Shown: piece after piece, positions 46,861-56,243 of the stretch
Layout of the letters: each line of letters starts with the position of its first letter
Numbering within the stretch: the first letter of the stretch is position 1
From: Planctomycetota bacterium
GTDB taxonomy: Bacteria > Planctomycetota > OFTM77
NCBI GenBank assembly: GCA_029260795.1
Contig: JAJDCO010000108.1
Span: 1-64,000 of the forward strand
Direction of reading: 5' to 3'
DNA length: 64,000 nt
Notes under the pieces: model-generated
The model's input: only the letters and a program-made list of their open reading frames with translations
Told to the model about the DNA's origin: nothing
Databases searched by the model: none
Made by a program: the position numbers and the translations under genes

Positions 46861-46974
46861 CGAGAGCCCGTGCCTGGGTCCTTATCGGGTCGAAGACCGC
46901 TCGGGCTTGACCGAACCGAGGCGGGAGTCTCGGAGCCGGGCCGAATGCGAAGGCCCAGGCGAACTTCCGCTCCC

Positions 46975-47601
46975 TCAGCGATCGGGGGGCCGGTCGACCT
47001 GCGACGAGTCGACCTGCGACTCCCGGGTCACCTCCGGATCGGCACCGTCGAGAGGCGCTCTCGGTACCGGGACCACTTCGATGTCCGTGCTGCTGCGACC
47101 GGGCTGACGCAGCTTGTGACGCAGCATGCTCAGGAGGAAATTCTCGAACTCCTCATCGCGACCGGCCGGGACCCACTTGCCGCCCGTCACTTCTTCGATC
47201 GAGCTCTCGCCCGGATTCTCGTCATCGCCGATTGGAGTCGCCGTGAGCTCGCCGACCTGCAGCTCCTCGATCAAGACCAACACCTCGACGCGGAAGCCGC
47301 GCGGCAGGCGGGGATGGATGTAGGCGAACGCTTGCGCGCGAGCGAAGTCGAAGTCGTCCGACATCGCCGTGATGACGACGTCCGTCTGCAGCCGGGCGAT
47401 CGCGTTCTCCGGCTCGCGATCGACTCGAACCGCTCGACGAACGAAGCTCTGTTGCAGCACCTCGTAGGTGTCCTGCACGACGCCGTCGAAGTCGTCTCGC
47501 TCCGTCACGACGATGCGCCACTCGGGCAGGCTCTCGCAGCCGAGCAAGGCTGTGGCGAGCAACGTCCCCAAGACAATGTGCCTCGATCGCTGAAACATCA
47601 T
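46975..47601 (-). CDS. Hypothetical lipoprotein
   Basis: About 208 residues from the ATG at 47601 (a second ATG follows directly), with GGGAG upstream. Lipobox ALLGC. The mature part is beta/alpha (WRIVVTERDDFDGVVQDTYE ... GFRVEVLVLIEELQVGELTA) with an acidic C-terminal tail. No family recognised. It lies between the kinase and hyuB genes. Confidence 0.6.
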   Translation of the reverse strand: MMFQRSRHIVLGTLLATALLGCESLPEWRIVVTERDDFDGVVQDTYEVLQQSFVRRAVRVDREPENAIARLQTDVVITAMSDDFDFARAQAFAYIHPRLPRGFRVEVLVLIEELQVGELTATPIGDDENPGESSIEEVTGGKWVPAGRDEEFENFLLSMLRHKLRQPGRSSTDIEVVPVPRAPLDGADPEVTRESQVDSSQVDRPPDR

Positions 47602-47862
47602 CGTGCTCCCGGAGCCTTCTTTCCCTGCGCAAGCCCGATCCTCCGCTCCACCATCGTAATCGTCACGAATCAGAAGACACTGGAGTCCCAAGAAAGAAAG
47701 CTCCGGCTCGAAAGGCTCACTCCGGTCTATGGGTGGATTCCAGGCGCCAGCTCCGCGGACCACTCGCCTTTCGTCGAATCGTCAATCGATGCAGTCCGCT
47801 CCGCGGGCGCACTCCGGCCCGCGAGCGCACTCCGGCCCGTTCCTTGGGCTCACTCCGCGCGC

Positions 47863-49413
47863 TCAGGCCTTTCCATGGCCGCCGCCACCGGGCGTTCGGA
47901 TCACGAGCTCGTCGCCGGCCTCGAGAGATACGCGGCACTTGCCGGGCAACGGCTGCCGTCGTCCTCGATGCCGGTGCTCATTCTCGCCGGTCGCGCCGGG
48001 CTGGCCACCGGCCAAGCCATAGGGCGGGTGTCGCCGCCTCTCGGTCATCAGACTGAGATCGACCGGCACTCGGAAGCGGAGCGTCTTCTCGACGCCATCG
48101 CCCCCTGCTCGACGGCCGGCGCCGCCCGAGCCGCGTCGGATCCGGTAGGAGCGGACCTCGACCGGGAAGGCGGTCTCGAAGGCCTCAATGGGCGTATTGA
48201 GGGTGTTGGTCATGTGCGTCTGCACCGCCGAGAGACCCGGAGCGCTCGGACGCCCTCCCATTCCGCCTGCGATGGTCTCGTAGTAAGTGAACGCTCGGCC
48301 TTGCTCGTCCTCGCCCCCGAAGGCGACGTTGTTCATGGTGCCGGCGCTCGCCGCGGGTATCCGATCGGGCAGAGCTCGCGCGAGGGCGCCCAGCAGAACG
48401 TCGACGATCCGCTGACTCGTTTCGACGTTGCCGCCGGCCACGGGAGCGGGGAACTCGGCATTGACGATCGAGCGCTTGGGCAAGACCATCTCGACCGGTC
48501 TCAGAAGCCCACTGTTGGCGGGCAAGTCGTCACTCGCGAGGAGTCGAAGGACGTAGAAGACGGCCGACAGGGTGATGGCGCGATTGGCATTCAGGCTGCC
48601 GGGCACTTGGGGGGACGAGCCAGTGAAGTCGAACACCATCGTGTCACGTCGGATGGAAATGGCGACGCGAATGGGCACGTCCCGGTGTCCGAACCCGTCA
48701 TCGTCCAGGACGTCCTCGAACGTGAACCGGCCGTCTGGGAGCTCGCGGATCAACGCCCGCATCTTGGCCTCGGCATGATCGCGCAGGGCGGCTCCGGCCT
48801 CATGCAGCTCTCGACGTCCGTAGCGCGCCAGCATCTCCTCGAGACGGTGGACACCGGCCGCGTTGGCGGCGAGCTGAGCTTCCAGGTCCCCGACGCGCTC
48901 GAACGGTGTTCGCACGTTCGCCAGGAGCAACGCCCACACATCGTGCTGGAGCTCACCGCGCGAGACGACCTTCAACGGCGGAATGCGCAAGCCTTCTTCG
49001 ATGACATGTCGGGTCAATCCCATCGATCCCGGAGCCGAGCCTCCGATGTCGGCGTGGTGGGCCCGATTGACGACGAGCATCTCGAGGCGCCTTCTCCAGA
49101 AGACCGGAGTCACGGCCGTGAGATCCGGAAGGTGCGTGCCGCCTCGGTACGGATCGTTGAGCAGCACGGTGTCTCCCGGCCGGAGCTCGAGATCCTCGAG
49201 CACCGCTTGGGCGGAGAGCGGGACCGAGCCGAGGTGCACCGGAATGTGCTCCGCTTGGGCGATGGTCTCGGCGTCGGCGCTCAGCACCGCGCACGAGAGA
49301 TCCCGTCGCTCCTTGATGTTGGCCGAGAATGCGGTTCGCATGAGCACCGCTCCCATCTCCTCGGCCACCGAGGAGAACAGGTGTCGAAAGACTTCGAGTC
49401 GGATGGCATCCAT
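47863..49413 (-). CDS. hyuB: Hydantoinase B/oxoprolinase-like protein
   Basis: About 516 residues. The hydantoinase B/oxoprolinase family is recognised by LEVFRHLFSSVAEEMGAVLMRTAFSANIKERRDLSCA, LLNDPYRGGTHLPDLTAVTPVF, FDFTGSSPQVPGSLNANRA and the C-terminal GDELVIRTPGGGGHGKA. These usually pair with a HyuA subunit in ATP-dependent opening of hydantoin or oxoproline rings; no HyuA gene is in the window. The start at 49413 has GAGG upstream and lies 8 bp after glnD. Confidence 0.88.
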   Translation of the reverse strand: MDAIRLEVFRHLFSSVAEEMGAVLMRTAFSANIKERRDLSCAVLSADAETIAQAEHIPVHLGSVPLSAQAVLEDLELRPGDTVLLNDPYRGGTHLPDLTAVTPVFWRRRLEMLVVNRAHHADIGGSAPGSMGLTRHVIEEGLRIPPLKVVSRGELQHDVWALLLANVRTPFERVGDLEAQLAANAAGVHRLEEMLARYGRRELHEAGAALRDHAEAKMRALIRELPDGRFTFEDVLDDDGFGHRDVPIRVAISIRRDTMVFDFTGSSPQVPGSLNANRAITLSAVFYVLRLLASDDLPANSGLLRPVEMVLPKRSIVNAEFPAPVAGGNVETSQRIVDVLLGALARALPDRIPAASAGTMNNVAFGGEDEQGRAFTYYETIAGGMGGRPSAPGLSAVQTHMTNTLNTPIEAFETAFPVEVRSYRIRRGSGGAGRRAGGDGVEKTLRFRVPVDLSLMTERRRHPPYGLAGGQPGATGENEHRHRGRRQPLPGKCRVSLEAGDELVIRTPGGGGHGKA

Positions 49414-49421
49414 GTCGGACC

Positions 49422-52052
49422 TCAGGTCTTGGAGCCCTCGTGCGCGCTCGCCGTCAGGTCCTTGACCAGCCGATGGATCTCTTCCTCGTCCTCGATCTTC
49501 TTGCCCGCACGGGAGGCGTAGAACACGTCCGTCACGACGGCGGCGCGCGTGTAGAGGCGAGCAAAGGAGATGGTCAGCTCCTGGCGAGAGAGCACCCGGG
49601 CAATCGAGAAGAGCAGGCCGAGGCGATCCCGCGTCGTCATGTCGATGATCGTGAAGCGGCGCGAAACCCGGTTGTCGATGCGCACCTGAGTCGGCGAGCC
49701 TTGGGCGGGCAACGGCTCCGCTTCGTCGATATGCACTGGGCGCGAAGCAGCCGCCAAGTCTTCCAGAGTCAGCTCCCCCTGAAAGGCCCGGGCCAGGTCG
49801 GCTTCCACGGCTCGAGCGACCGCGTCGACGGCATCGGGCTTCTCGTCCGGGAAGCGCACGCGGAAACGATCGAGCGCGAGCTCGTCGTCTCGCGTGTAGA
49901 CCTCGGCGGTCTGAATGTCGATTCGATGGCGCCACAGGACGCCAGCGATCATGGCCAACAAGGCCGGCCGATCAGCTGCGACAACCCAGAGCGAGCGCCC
50001 ATCGGCGTCTTCGGTGAGCGTCATCGAGAAGGTGCGCTTCTCGAGGCCGGCCACGAGCTGGACGTGAGTGAGCATCTCCTGCGGCGACACCTCGAAGAGG
50101 TACCGGCGCGGCACTCGCTCGAGATGGTCGCGGGCGAGGGTGCGCAAGGGCTCGGCGAGCTGGTCGACCAGCGATCCGATCGGCCCCGGCGGCGCAGCCT
50201 CCTCGGGTCCCAGGCAGGCGGCGGCGGCTCGATGCAGGTTCTCGAGCAAGGTCGCTTTCCAATGCGAGAGCACGCCCGGCGCGGTAGCCAGATGATCGGC
50301 GATCGTGACGAGGTAGAGCAGGTCGAGTCGCTCCACGGTTCCGCAGCGTGCCGCGAATCCCTTCAAGACCTCGTCCTCGGAGAAGTCGCGGGTGCGCGAC
50401 AGACGGCTCATCACGAGATGGTCTCTCACGAGGAAGGTCAGCGTCTCACCGTCCTCGACACACATCCGCATCCGCTCGCACAGCGGCGGCGTCATGGTCG
50501 CTCCGCGCTGAGAGTGGTTCGGCCCCTTCGACTTTCCGATGTCGTGCAGCAGCGCCCCGAGCCGCAGGAGATCGCGCCGCTTGACGCGGGCCGCGATCTC
50601 CCGTGCATGCTCCGGGCCCTCCTCGCCGGCCAGCAGACGATCCACGATCTCCACACAGCGCAGGCTGTGCTCGTCGACCGTGTAGCGATGGTAGGGATCG
50701 TAGCGCACGAGGCAATCGAGCTCGCCGAACTCGGGTAGCAGCTCACCGAGCAGACCGCTGCGATGCATCTCCTTCAAATGAGTTCCGATCTTTCCGGCCC
50801 GTTGCAGCCAGGCACGTAGCGCCGCCCAGATCTCGTCGTCCTCGTTGGCTCGCTCGCGCACACCCTCCAACGCGGCGGTGACGGCTTGGACGACACTCTC
50901 GTCCGGCTCCAGATCGTGTGCGTGACATAGCTCGAAGGCCCGCAGCATGCGCCGATGGCCGTGGCGCCTGCGGAAGATGCTCTCATTGGTGAGATACAGG
51001 TGTCGCTCGATGCGAAGGAAGCCTTCTTCGATCCGAGCATCCCGCTCCTCGAAGTGATCGATGACGACCTTCGAGAGTCGGTGGATCGTGCGCGCGTTCT
51101 TGTAGTAGTCGCGCATGAATCGCTCGACCCCGAGCAAGCCACCTTCTTGATCCTCGTACTCGAGGAAGCGAGCCACGTCCCACTGGCTGTGCATGTCGAG
51201 CACGTCTTGCTTCGATCCCGCCAGACGATGGAGTACCGAGCGCACGCCCAGCAAGAAGCTGTAGGCCTGACGAACGGCCGAGATGTCGTGCGCCGTGATC
51301 TTGCGGATGTCCTTCAGGTAGCCGAAGTCGCCGGGTGCCCGATCAGGATGCAGCGCCCGTGCGATCCAGACCGCCACGTGATAGTCGCGAAGCCCGCCCG
51401 TCGATTCCTTGACGTTGGGCTCCTTGAGGCCGACGCTTCCGCCATAAAAAGCGTGACGCTTTGCGAGCTCGGCGATCTTCTCCTCGATGAAGCGCTGGCC
51501 TCGCTCCTGCCAGTAAGGCTTGAGCACCTCGCGACGGAGGCGAGCGGACAGATCGCGCGAGCCGAGGAGCAAGCGGCTCTCGAGCACTGCGGTGGCGGCC
51601 GGCAGGTCATCCATGCAGGCCGCGCACTCCGCGACCGTGCGGACGGCGTGCCCGACCTTCAACCCCACGTCCCAAAGCGTTCGAACGACCGAGCCGGCGA
51701 GGTCTTCGAGTGCCGACTCGGGCACGTCCTCGACGTGGAGCACCAGGATGTCGACGTCGCTCTCGGGGTTGAGCTCCTTGCGGCCGTAACCACCCAGCGC
51801 CAGGAGTGCCCACTGCCCGGCCGAGACGCCGGCTCGCCGGGCGGCCGCGACTCCAAGCGCTCGCAGGAAGTCGTCGAGCGCGTCGGCCCAAGCCTGAGTC
51901 GTGACCTTGCCCTCCAAGAGGGCAGACGCCGGCTGCGTCCAGTGCGCGTCTTTGGCCGCGTGGAGCTCGGCCTTGAGTGCGGCGAGAGGCCAACCGTCCT
52001 CGGTGTCGAGGAGCTGGCGGACCCTCTCCCCCAGGGATTCCGTTCGGTCCAT
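49422..52052 (-). CDS. glnD: [Protein-PII] uridylyltransferase/uridylyl-removing enzyme
   Basis: 876 residues. The nucleotidyltransferase motif (GGYGRKELNPESDVDILVL, about 87-105), the GlnD HD domain (DEHSLRCVEIV ... LRLGALLHDIGKSKGPNHS, about 455-520) and two C-terminal ACT domains (VVAADRPALLAMIAGVL, then DMTTRDRLGLLFSIARVL) are in the usual order. It modifies and demodifies PII according to glutamine. It follows glnA by 98 bp, but the PII here lacks the target tyrosine. Confidence 0.96.
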   Translation of the reverse strand: MDRTESLGERVRQLLDTEDGWPLAALKAELHAAKDAHWTQPASALLEGKVTTQAWADALDDFLRALGVAAARRAGVSAGQWALLALGGYGRKELNPESDVDILVLHVEDVPESALEDLAGSVVRTLWDVGLKVGHAVRTVAECAACMDDLPAATAVLESRLLLGSRDLSARLRREVLKPYWQERGQRFIEEKIAELAKRHAFYGGSVGLKEPNVKESTGGLRDYHVAVWIARALHPDRAPGDFGYLKDIRKITAHDISAVRQAYSFLLGVRSVLHRLAGSKQDVLDMHSQWDVARFLEYEDQEGGLLGVERFMRDYYKNARTIHRLSKVVIDHFEERDARIEEGFLRIERHLYLTNESIFRRRHGHRRMLRAFELCHAHDLEPDESVVQAVTAALEGVRERANEDDEIWAALRAWLQRAGKIGTHLKEMHRSGLLGELLPEFGELDCLVRYDPYHRYTVDEHSLRCVEIVDRLLAGEEGPEHAREIAARVKRRDLLRLGALLHDIGKSKGPNHSQRGATMTPPLCERMRMCVEDGETLTFLVRDHLVMSRLSRTRDFSEDEVLKGFAARCGTVERLDLLYLVTIADHLATAPGVLSHWKATLLENLHRAAAACLGPEEAAPPGPIGSLVDQLAEPLRTLARDHLERVPRRYLFEVSPQEMLTHVQLVAGLEKRTFSMTLTEDADGRSLWVVAADRPALLAMIAGVLWRHRIDIQTAEVYTRDDELALDRFRVRFPDEKPDAVDAVARAVEADLARAFQGELTLEDLAAASRPVHIDEAEPLPAQGSPTQVRIDNRVSRRFTIIDMTTRDRLGLLFSIARVLSRQELTISFARLYTRAAVVTDVFYASRAGKKIEDEEEIHRLVKDLTASAHEGSKT

Positions 52053-52150
52053 GCTGAATCTCCGCCTCGTCGGGCCGCCGCGATGCGCGATGACGGGAAA
52101 CGTCCCCGCCGGACCGCATCGATCCGGCGGGGTGGAGGCGAGGCCTCGTC

Positions 52151-53563
52151 TCAGGCGTCGAAGTACAGCATGAACTCGTAGGGGTGCGGACGCGTGCGAA
52201 TGGCATCCACCTCCCGCGAGCGCTTGTAGTCGATCCAGGTCTCGATGACGTCCGAGGTAAAGACGTCTCCCTGGAGCAGGAACTGGTGATCGCGCTCGAG
52301 CGCCTCGAGGGCGCTCTCGAGCGAGGCCGGGGTCGAGGGGATGTCTTTCAGCTCCTCGGGAGGGAGGCTGTAGATGTCCTTGTCGAACGGCTGCCCGGGA
52401 TCGATCTTGTTCTGGATGCCGTCGATCGCGGCCATGGTGATGGCCGAGAAGGCGAGGTAGGGATTGGCACTCGGATCGGGGCAGCGGAACTCGAGGCGCT
52501 TGGAGCCTGGGCCGACACCCTGAGACGGAATGCGCACCGACGCCGAACGGTTGCGGGCCGAGTAGGCGAGGTTGACCGGGGCCTCGTAACCGGGCACGAG
52601 CCGCTTATAGGAGTTAGTGGTCGGATTGGTGATGGCGAGCAGTGCCGGGGCATGACGCAAGATGCCTCCGATCGCGTACAGGCCGCTCTGGGAAAGGCCG
52701 CAGTATCCGTCGCCGGCAAAGGTGTTGACCGCATCCTTCCAGATGGAGAGGTGGCAGTGCATGCCGGTGCCGTTGTCGCCAAAGAGCGGCTTCGGCATGA
52801 AGGTGACGGTCTTGTTGTTGCGCCAGGCGACGTTCTTGGCGACGTACTTGTAGATGCACACCTTGTCGGCCATCTTCGTCAGCGAGTCGAAGCGCATGTC
52901 GATCTCGGTCTGACCGGCCGTGGCCACCTCGTGGTGATGGCACTCGATCTCGATCCCGCAGCGGATCATGGTGAGCATCATCTCGGAGCGGATGTCCTGC
53001 AGCGTGTCCGCCGGCGGAACCGGGAAGTACCCCTCCTTTGGCCGCAGCTTGTAACCGAGATTCGGAGACTCGTCGCGTGCGCTGTTCCACCAGCCTTCGA
53101 TCGAGTCGATCTTGTGCATCGAGCTGTAGGCGGTCTGCTCGAAGCGCACGTCGTCGAAGATGAAGAACTCGCACTCCGGACCGAGGTACGCCGTGTCGCC
53201 CAGTCCCGTGGAGCGCAGATAACGCTCGGTCTTCTTGGCCACGTTGCGCGGGTCGCGGCTGTAGTCCTCACGTGTGATCGGGTCGAGGATGTTGCAGATC
53301 ATGACCAGCGTCTTCGCCTTGGCGAAGGGGTCGATGAAAGCCGTGCCCGATTCGGGCATGACCAGCATGTCACTCTCGTTGATCGCCTTCCAACCGCGGA
53401 TGCTCGAGCCGTCGAAAGGAAGACCTTCCTCGAAGGTCTCCTCCTTGAGATGCGTGGCGGGAATCGAGAAGTGCTGCCACAGACCGGGAAAGTCCATGAA
53501 GCGCAGATCGATCACGTCGACCTTCTCGGCCCGACACAGCTCCAAAACCTGCTTGGGGTCCAT
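52151..53563 (-). CDS. glnA: Glutamine synthetase type I
   Basis: 470 residues from the ATG at 53563, with AAGGTG upstream; a GTG start at 53572 is less likely. Ligates ammonia to glutamate. Motifs: [11 protein letters not shown], the metal-binding [30 protein letters not shown], and RVPSQ-like RIPSQGVGP. The adenylylation region reads [16 protein letters not shown] with the Tyr in place, so covalent control is possible; no glnE is in the window. Sits between PII and glnD. Confidence 0.98.
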   Translation of the reverse strand: MDPKQVLELCRAEKVDVIDLRFMDFPGLWQHFSIPATHLKEETFEEGLPFDGSSIRGWKAINESDMLVMPESGTAFIDPFAKAKTLVMICNILDPITREDYSRDPRNVAKKTERYLRSTGLGDTAYLGPECEFFIFDDVRFEQTAYSSMHKIDSIEGWWNSARDESPNLGYKLRPKEGYFPVPPADTLQDIRSEMMLTMIRCGIEIECHHHEVATAGQTEIDMRFDSLTKMADKVCIYKYVAKNVAWRNNKTVTFMPKPLFGDNGTGMHCHLSIWKDAVNTFAGDGYCGLSQSGLYAIGGILRHAPALLAITNPTTNSYKRLVPGYEAPVNLAYSARNRSASVRIPSQGVGPGSKRLEFRCPDPSANPYLAFSAITMAAIDGIQNKIDPGQPFDKDIYSLPPEELKDIPSTPASLESALEALERDHQFLLQGDVFTSDVIETWIDYKRSREVDAIRTRPHPYEFMLYFDA

Positions 53564-53634
53564 TCGAATCACCTTTCATGCTGCGGTCGACCCCAGGCCG
53601 TCTCCGATCGTTCCCGCCTCTCTGGCGAGATCCG

Positions 53635-53955
53635 TCAGATGGCCTCGGGCCCCCGTTCTCCGGTTCGAATGCGGACGGCATCCGAGAGGGGCATCACGAA
53701 GATCTTGCCCGCCCCATCCTCACCGCCCGAGCCTTCCCGGATCGCCTGGATCGTCGGCTTCACGAAGTTCTCGTTCACCGCGATCTCGATCACGACCACT
53801 GGCTCGGGCGCAAAGTCTTCCCCGCTCAATGCCCCCTCGCCGAGCGAGAGCCCTTGAGCCTCCCCGACCGTCATGCGGAACACCTCGGCCGCGCTGAGCG
53901 CTGCCTGCACCGCTTCGAGTCGATCGGGAGGAATGATGGCTTGGATCAGCTTCAT
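53635..53955 (-). CDS. PII-family signalling protein without the T-loop tyrosine
   Basis: About 106 residues with GGAGG 9 nt upstream of the ATG. The PII start (MKLIQAIIPPDRLEAVQAAL) and end (GKIFVMPLSDAVRIRTGERG) are clear. The T loop is shortened by about five residues and reads GEGALSGEDFAPEP where GlnB has GHTELYRGAEY, so the uridylylated tyrosine is absent. Located directly before glnA and glnD, so a nitrogen-sensing role is likely, but GlnD cannot act on the usual site. Confidence 0.9.
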   Translation of the reverse strand: MKLIQAIIPPDRLEAVQAALSAAEVFRMTVGEAQGLSLGEGALSGEDFAPEPVVVIEIAVNENFVKPTIQAIREGSGGEDGAGKIFVMPLSDAVRIRTGERGPEAI

Positions 53956-54209
53956 GTCGCCGTCCTCCGGTCGCCGGGAGGCCGCTCCCCCGACGTTGGC
54001 AGGGAGTGTATCGCGGCGGCTGGCGACCGGGAAGTGGCGAGCGCAGAAGATTGGGGAAGGACCTCTGACCGTTTGGCGACGCCGGCTCCGGGAGCCCGAT
54101 CGCTCGCACGCTTCGGTCCAGGACGACCGAGCCCAGAGGGAGCCCCCAGAATCGCCTGCTTCTCGACTCGACGAGGACGCGGTGTAGACTTCTGGGTGGA
54201 GGTCCACTG

Positions 54210-54410
54210 ATGGCAACCAATCTCTCGATCGATCCCGAGCTTCTCGACAGAGCTTTCCACCTGAGTGGAGAGAAGACGAAGAAGGCGGCCGTCACCAAGG
54301 CGCTGCAGGAGTTCATCGATCGGCGCGAGCAGGCCAAGATCCTGGACCTGTTCGGAAAGCTCGAATGGGACCCAGACGATGACTACAAGCGGGAGCGGTC
54401 CCGCAATTGA
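54210..54410 (+). CDS. vapB: VapB-family antitoxin
   Basis: 66 residues. Matches the VapB/DUF2191 family: NLSIDPELLDRAFHLSGEKTKKAAVTKALQEFIDRREQ, then the acidic-tail motif LFGKLEWDPDDDYKRERS. GGAGG lies 8 nt before the ATG. The toxin gene vapC starts 4 bp inside its end but is broken, leaving the antitoxin as an orphan. Confidence 0.85.
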   Translation: MATNLSIDPELLDRAFHLSGEKTKKAAVTKALQEFIDRREQAKILDLFGKLEWDPDDDYKRERSRN

Positions 54411-54713
54411 ACTTTCTCGTCGAGACGAGTGTTTGGTCCTCGGCTCTTTCGCAAGGCGAAAGAGCTCGAGGCGCGGTGGTCGATCGCCTTCAAGTGGCGC
54501 TCGGCCATGGCGAGCGAGTCTTCACGACTGGCTCAACCTGCAGGAGCTCCTGCAAGGCTTCACACAAGAACGATCTCGCGATCAGATCCTCCCCTTTGTG
54601 TCAATAATGGTGAGACACAAGACGCCATTCGACACGACCTCAGCCTGCTCACACTCGACCGAGACTTCGAGCACATGAAGACAGTCGTGCCGATCCAACT
54701 GTTCGGTGGTTGA
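54407..54713 (+). pseudogene. vapC: Broken vapC toxin gene
   Basis: VapC similarity is spread over three frames. The start MNFLVETSVWSSALSQG and VFTTG (frame of 54407) are followed by LNLQELLQGFTQERSRDQIL in a second frame and DAIRHDLSLLTLDRDFEHMK ... VVPIQLFGG in a third. The intact PIN ribonuclease would be about 130 residues; the central 45 or so, with two of the acidic metal ligands, are missing. So two frameshifts and a deletion have destroyed the toxin, though the first active-site Asp position is Glu (FLVET instead of FLVDT). Confidence 0.85.
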
Positions 54714-54759
54714 GCCGGGGGAGCAGACGGCCCGACGCAGGAAAGAGAGCCCTGAGCCC

Positions 54760-56172
54760 GTGATCGACACGTTGCGCAATACTCTGATCGCCTGCCTGAT
54801 AGTTTCGCTGCTGGCGTCCGCTTTCGGCCAGCAGCGGCTCGATCCGCGAGCGGACGAGATCCTCGTCGCCGCTCATTACTACCCTTGGTTCACGCCCGCG
54901 CGCTGGAGCTACGTCGAGTGCGCGACCGGGACCCTGCGGGGCGAGCTGGTGCCAGCGCAGCCGCCGATGCTGGGATCCTACGACTCGAGTGATCCCGCTA
55001 TCGTCGACCAGCACATCCGGTGGTCGGCCGAACACGGTGTGAACGTGTGGATCCTCGAGTTCATCGCCCCGAACGACTTCGTCGATCAGAACATCCGCAA
55101 CGTGATCCTCGCGCATCCGAGAGTCGCGGATATCCGCGTGTCGGTGCTCTACGACTATGCGATCCGCTTCGGGGGCGACTTCGACGTGACTGATGCGAAG
55201 ATCGCCGTGATGCGATCCGACTTCGATCACCTGGCCGATCACTACTTCCCTCACTCGAGCTTCCTGCGCGTCGTGGGCGGTCGCCCGGTCGTGTTCTTCT
55301 ACGTCACGCGCGCACTGACCGGAAAGGTTGCCTCGATGGTCGACCAGCTCCGCGCCACGGTGCGGGCCAAGGGATTCGACCTCTTCCTCATTGGTGACGA
55401 GTTCTTCTTCATCTCGCCGCCGTCCGCGACACGCATCGCCCGCTTCGACGCGATCTTCGGCTACGACGTCTACGCCAGCTTCGGCGGCTACGCGGCTCAG
55501 AGCGGATACCTGTCGCTGTTCCGCAGCCGCACGCAGCAGTACCGCGACGTCGCGTCCAGCCTCGGCGTGCGATTCGTGCCGTCGTGCGCGCCGGGCTTCA
55601 ACGACCGTGCGATCCGGCGGACTTGCACCGATCATCCGGCCTTGCCTCCGAGGATCACGGCCGAGGCGGCACCGACCTCGCTGCTTCAAGAGACCTTCGG
55701 CGAGATCGCACTGCCGAACGTCGATTCGGTGCTGAAGATGATCGCGATCACGTCCTTCAACGAGTGGCACGAGGACACCCAGATCGAGCCCACGATCACC
55801 TCGCCGGCAACCTCTCAGGACACCAGCGGTAGTGGAACGACTTACACCCAAGGCTTCGCATACGATGGCACCGGCCTCGCCTATCTCGAGCTGATTCGCG
55901 ATCGAGTGATTGCGATCAGCGGCGAGGTCACCGACGAGGCGACGGGACAGCCGGTCCCGGGTGCACGCATCACGATACGGCAGGGCAATGTCTTGTGTAC
56001 CCGGCGCGAGGCCTTCACGACCGGTCGATACGTCGCGCCGCGCTTGAACGTGCCGCCAGGAACCTACACAGTGACTGCCACCGCGCCCGGCTACCGGACG
56101 TCTCGCAAGACGGACGTTACCGTGACTGCGGACACGACGACGACACACGTCGACCTTTCGCTCGCGCGATAG
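54760..56172 (+). CDS. Secreted GH99-like glycoside hydrolase with carboxypeptidase-regulatory domain
   Basis: About 470 residues from the GTG at 54760, which leaves a normal signal peptide (IDTLRNTLIACLIVSLLASAF); a GTG at 54706 overlaps the vapC remnant. The GH99/WbsX-like start AHYYPWFTP, DQHIRWSAEHGVNVWILEF and the late MIAITSFNEWHEDTQIEP are typical of endo-mannosidase-like folds. The last 85 residues are a carboxypeptidase-regulatory-like domain (ISGEVTDEATGQPVPGARIT). Substrate unknown. Confidence 0.75.
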   Translation: MIDTLRNTLIACLIVSLLASAFGQQRLDPRADEILVAAHYYPWFTPARWSYVECATGTLRGELVPAQPPMLGSYDSSDPAIVDQHIRWSAEHGVNVWILEFIAPNDFVDQNIRNVILAHPRVADIRVSVLYDYAIRFGGDFDVTDAKIAVMRSDFDHLADHYFPHSSFLRVVGGRPVVFFYVTRALTGKVASMVDQLRATVRAKGFDLFLIGDEFFFISPPSATRIARFDAIFGYDVYASFGGYAAQSGYLSLFRSRTQQYRDVASSLGVRFVPSCAPGFNDRAIRRTCTDHPALPPRITAEAAPTSLLQETFGEIALPNVDSVLKMIAITSFNEWHEDTQIEPTITSPATSQDTSGSGTTYTQGFAYDGTGLAYLELIRDRVIAISGEVTDEATGQPVPGARITIRQGNVLCTRREAFTTGRYVAPRLNVPPGTYTVTATAPGYRTSRKTDVTVTADTTTTHVDLSLAR

Positions 56173-56243
56173 CGATGCCATGATCGCATGATCCGACTCA
56201 CCGGAGCGGCTCAGAGGAACTGGAGCGGAGGACTCGGCGAATC

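Noticed and set aside
46273-49521. 1082-codon plus-strand frame
   Set aside because: It is antisense to the kinase, lipoprotein and hyuB genes, with no domain similarity or start signal.
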